A stretch of DNA of 15,415 bases from JAUVXJ01 sp034430275 (GTDB taxonomy: Bacteria; Chloroflexota; Anaerolineae; UBA7937; B3-Chlor): assembly GCA_034430275.1 (NCBI GenBank), contig DAOUEW010000097.1, positions 1 to 15,415 of the forward strand, read 5' to 3'. Made by a program: the position numbers and the translations under genes. The notes below the pieces were generated by a model. That model had not been told where the DNA came from, did no database searches, and saw only the letters and a list, made by a program, of their open reading frames with translations. Below, one piece after another: positions 15,033 through 15,415 of this stretch. Position 1 is the first letter of the stretch; each line of letters begins with the position of its first letter.

Positions 15033-15415
15033 TTAGTAGCCGATGATGTCTTTCTCTGGGGGTTGGGGGTAGGTCCTCTTGCTATGAGAGAGTCCCATGC
15101 CGGCCAGTGCCTCAGCGAGCTTGAAGGCCAGCATACCGGGGTCGATCACCGGGACATCGGGGATGCCTCGGGTCGTCAGTCCCTTCTCCACATCCCTGGC
15201 CAGACCAGCCATGCCCGTGCAACCGAAAATGATCACATGAGCTCCGTCTTCTGCCACTGCCTTGGCCGCCTGCTCCACCAGCGCCCCAACAAGCCGCTCC
15301 CGGTCATCTTCCAGCTCGAGAACGGGGATGTTCACGGCCCTGACCGATGCCAGCCGCGTCGCCAGGCCCGCCTTCACCGCGTGTTCGTAGAAGGGTGGCG
15401 CATCTGTCTCAAGAA
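15033..15415 (-). CDS. Asp/Glu/hydantoin racemase family protein, N-terminus outside the window
   Basis: The minus-strand frame is open to the right edge of the window and gives the last 126 or so residues of a second Asp/Glu racemase family protein. A GTG at 15377 is internal, since the frame upstream (ETDAPPFYEHAVKAG) reads as good protein. The second catalytic cysteine is visible in HVIIFGCTGMAGLA, followed by PVIDPGMLAF and the tail GLSHSKRTYPQP. That tail matches GLSHSKEAYMTP of the racemase at 8379-9107, so the two belong to the same subgroup. The first catalytic cysteine lies outside the window. It is 59 nt upstream of the oxidoreductase on the same strand and is probably co-transcribed with it. 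Confidence 0.87.
   Translation of the reverse strand, partial: LETDAPPFYEHAVKAGLATRLASVRAVNIPVLELEDDRERLVGALVEQAAKAVAEDGAHVIIFGCTGMAGLARDVEKGLTTRGIPDVPVIDPGMLAFKLAEALAGMGLSHSKRTYPQPPEKDIIGY

Overview
The window reads as a chromosomal segment of an anaerobic bacterium, most likely a member of the Chloroflexota. This is an inference. The three lipoproteins carry Ala/Thr/Glu/Pro-rich linkers (ATEAP-type repeats) directly after the lipobox cysteine, a style common in that phylum. The aldehyde:ferredoxin oxidoreductase and the iron-sulfur flavoprotein point to ferredoxin-based anaerobic metabolism. The DNA is moderately GC-rich and densely coding. No tRNA, rRNA, CRISPR array or insertion sequence was seen.

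Layout, plus strand: (1) the 3' end of a DUF917-family gene (1-275); (2) a complete Opp/Dpp-type ABC importer operon, namely lipoprotein SBP1 (476-2119), two permeases (2243-3265, 3285-4196) and two ATPases (4197-5174, 5171-6160); (3) a second solute-binding lipoprotein, SBP2 (6359-7981), with its own leader; (4) a gene-free stretch of about 400 nt; (5) an Asp/Glu/hydantoin racemase (8379-9107); (6) a third solute-binding lipoprotein, SBP3 (9361-10986), followed by a decayed fragment of a second oppB-like permease gene (11090-about 11200); (7) a nitroreductase (11239-11769) with a small overlapping gene of unknown function (11756-12049).

Layout, minus strand (reading right to left): a second Asp/Glu/hydantoin racemase running off the right edge (15033-15415), an aldehyde:ferredoxin oxidoreductase (13045-14973) and an iron-sulfur flavoprotein of the NADPH-dependent FMN reductase fold (12165-12902). 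The two gene sets converge near 12050-12165.

How it may work together (inference): DUF917 proteins and Asp/Glu/hydantoin racemases often occur with hydantoinase-type cyclic-amide hydrolases. Here they sit with one peptide-type importer served by up to three binding proteins, and with anaerobic redox enzymes. The best guess is an uptake and breakdown locus for a cyclic amide or a related amino-acid-like compound. No hydrolase is inside the window, so the substrate is open.

The least ordinary part is the history and RNA layout of the transporter region. SBP1 and SBP3 are close paralogues that share not only coding sequence but also a hairpin-forming spacer and the start of the downstream permease gene. 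SBP2 and SBP3 instead share about 160 nt of upstream leader. SBP3 therefore looks like the remnant of a second transporter operon.
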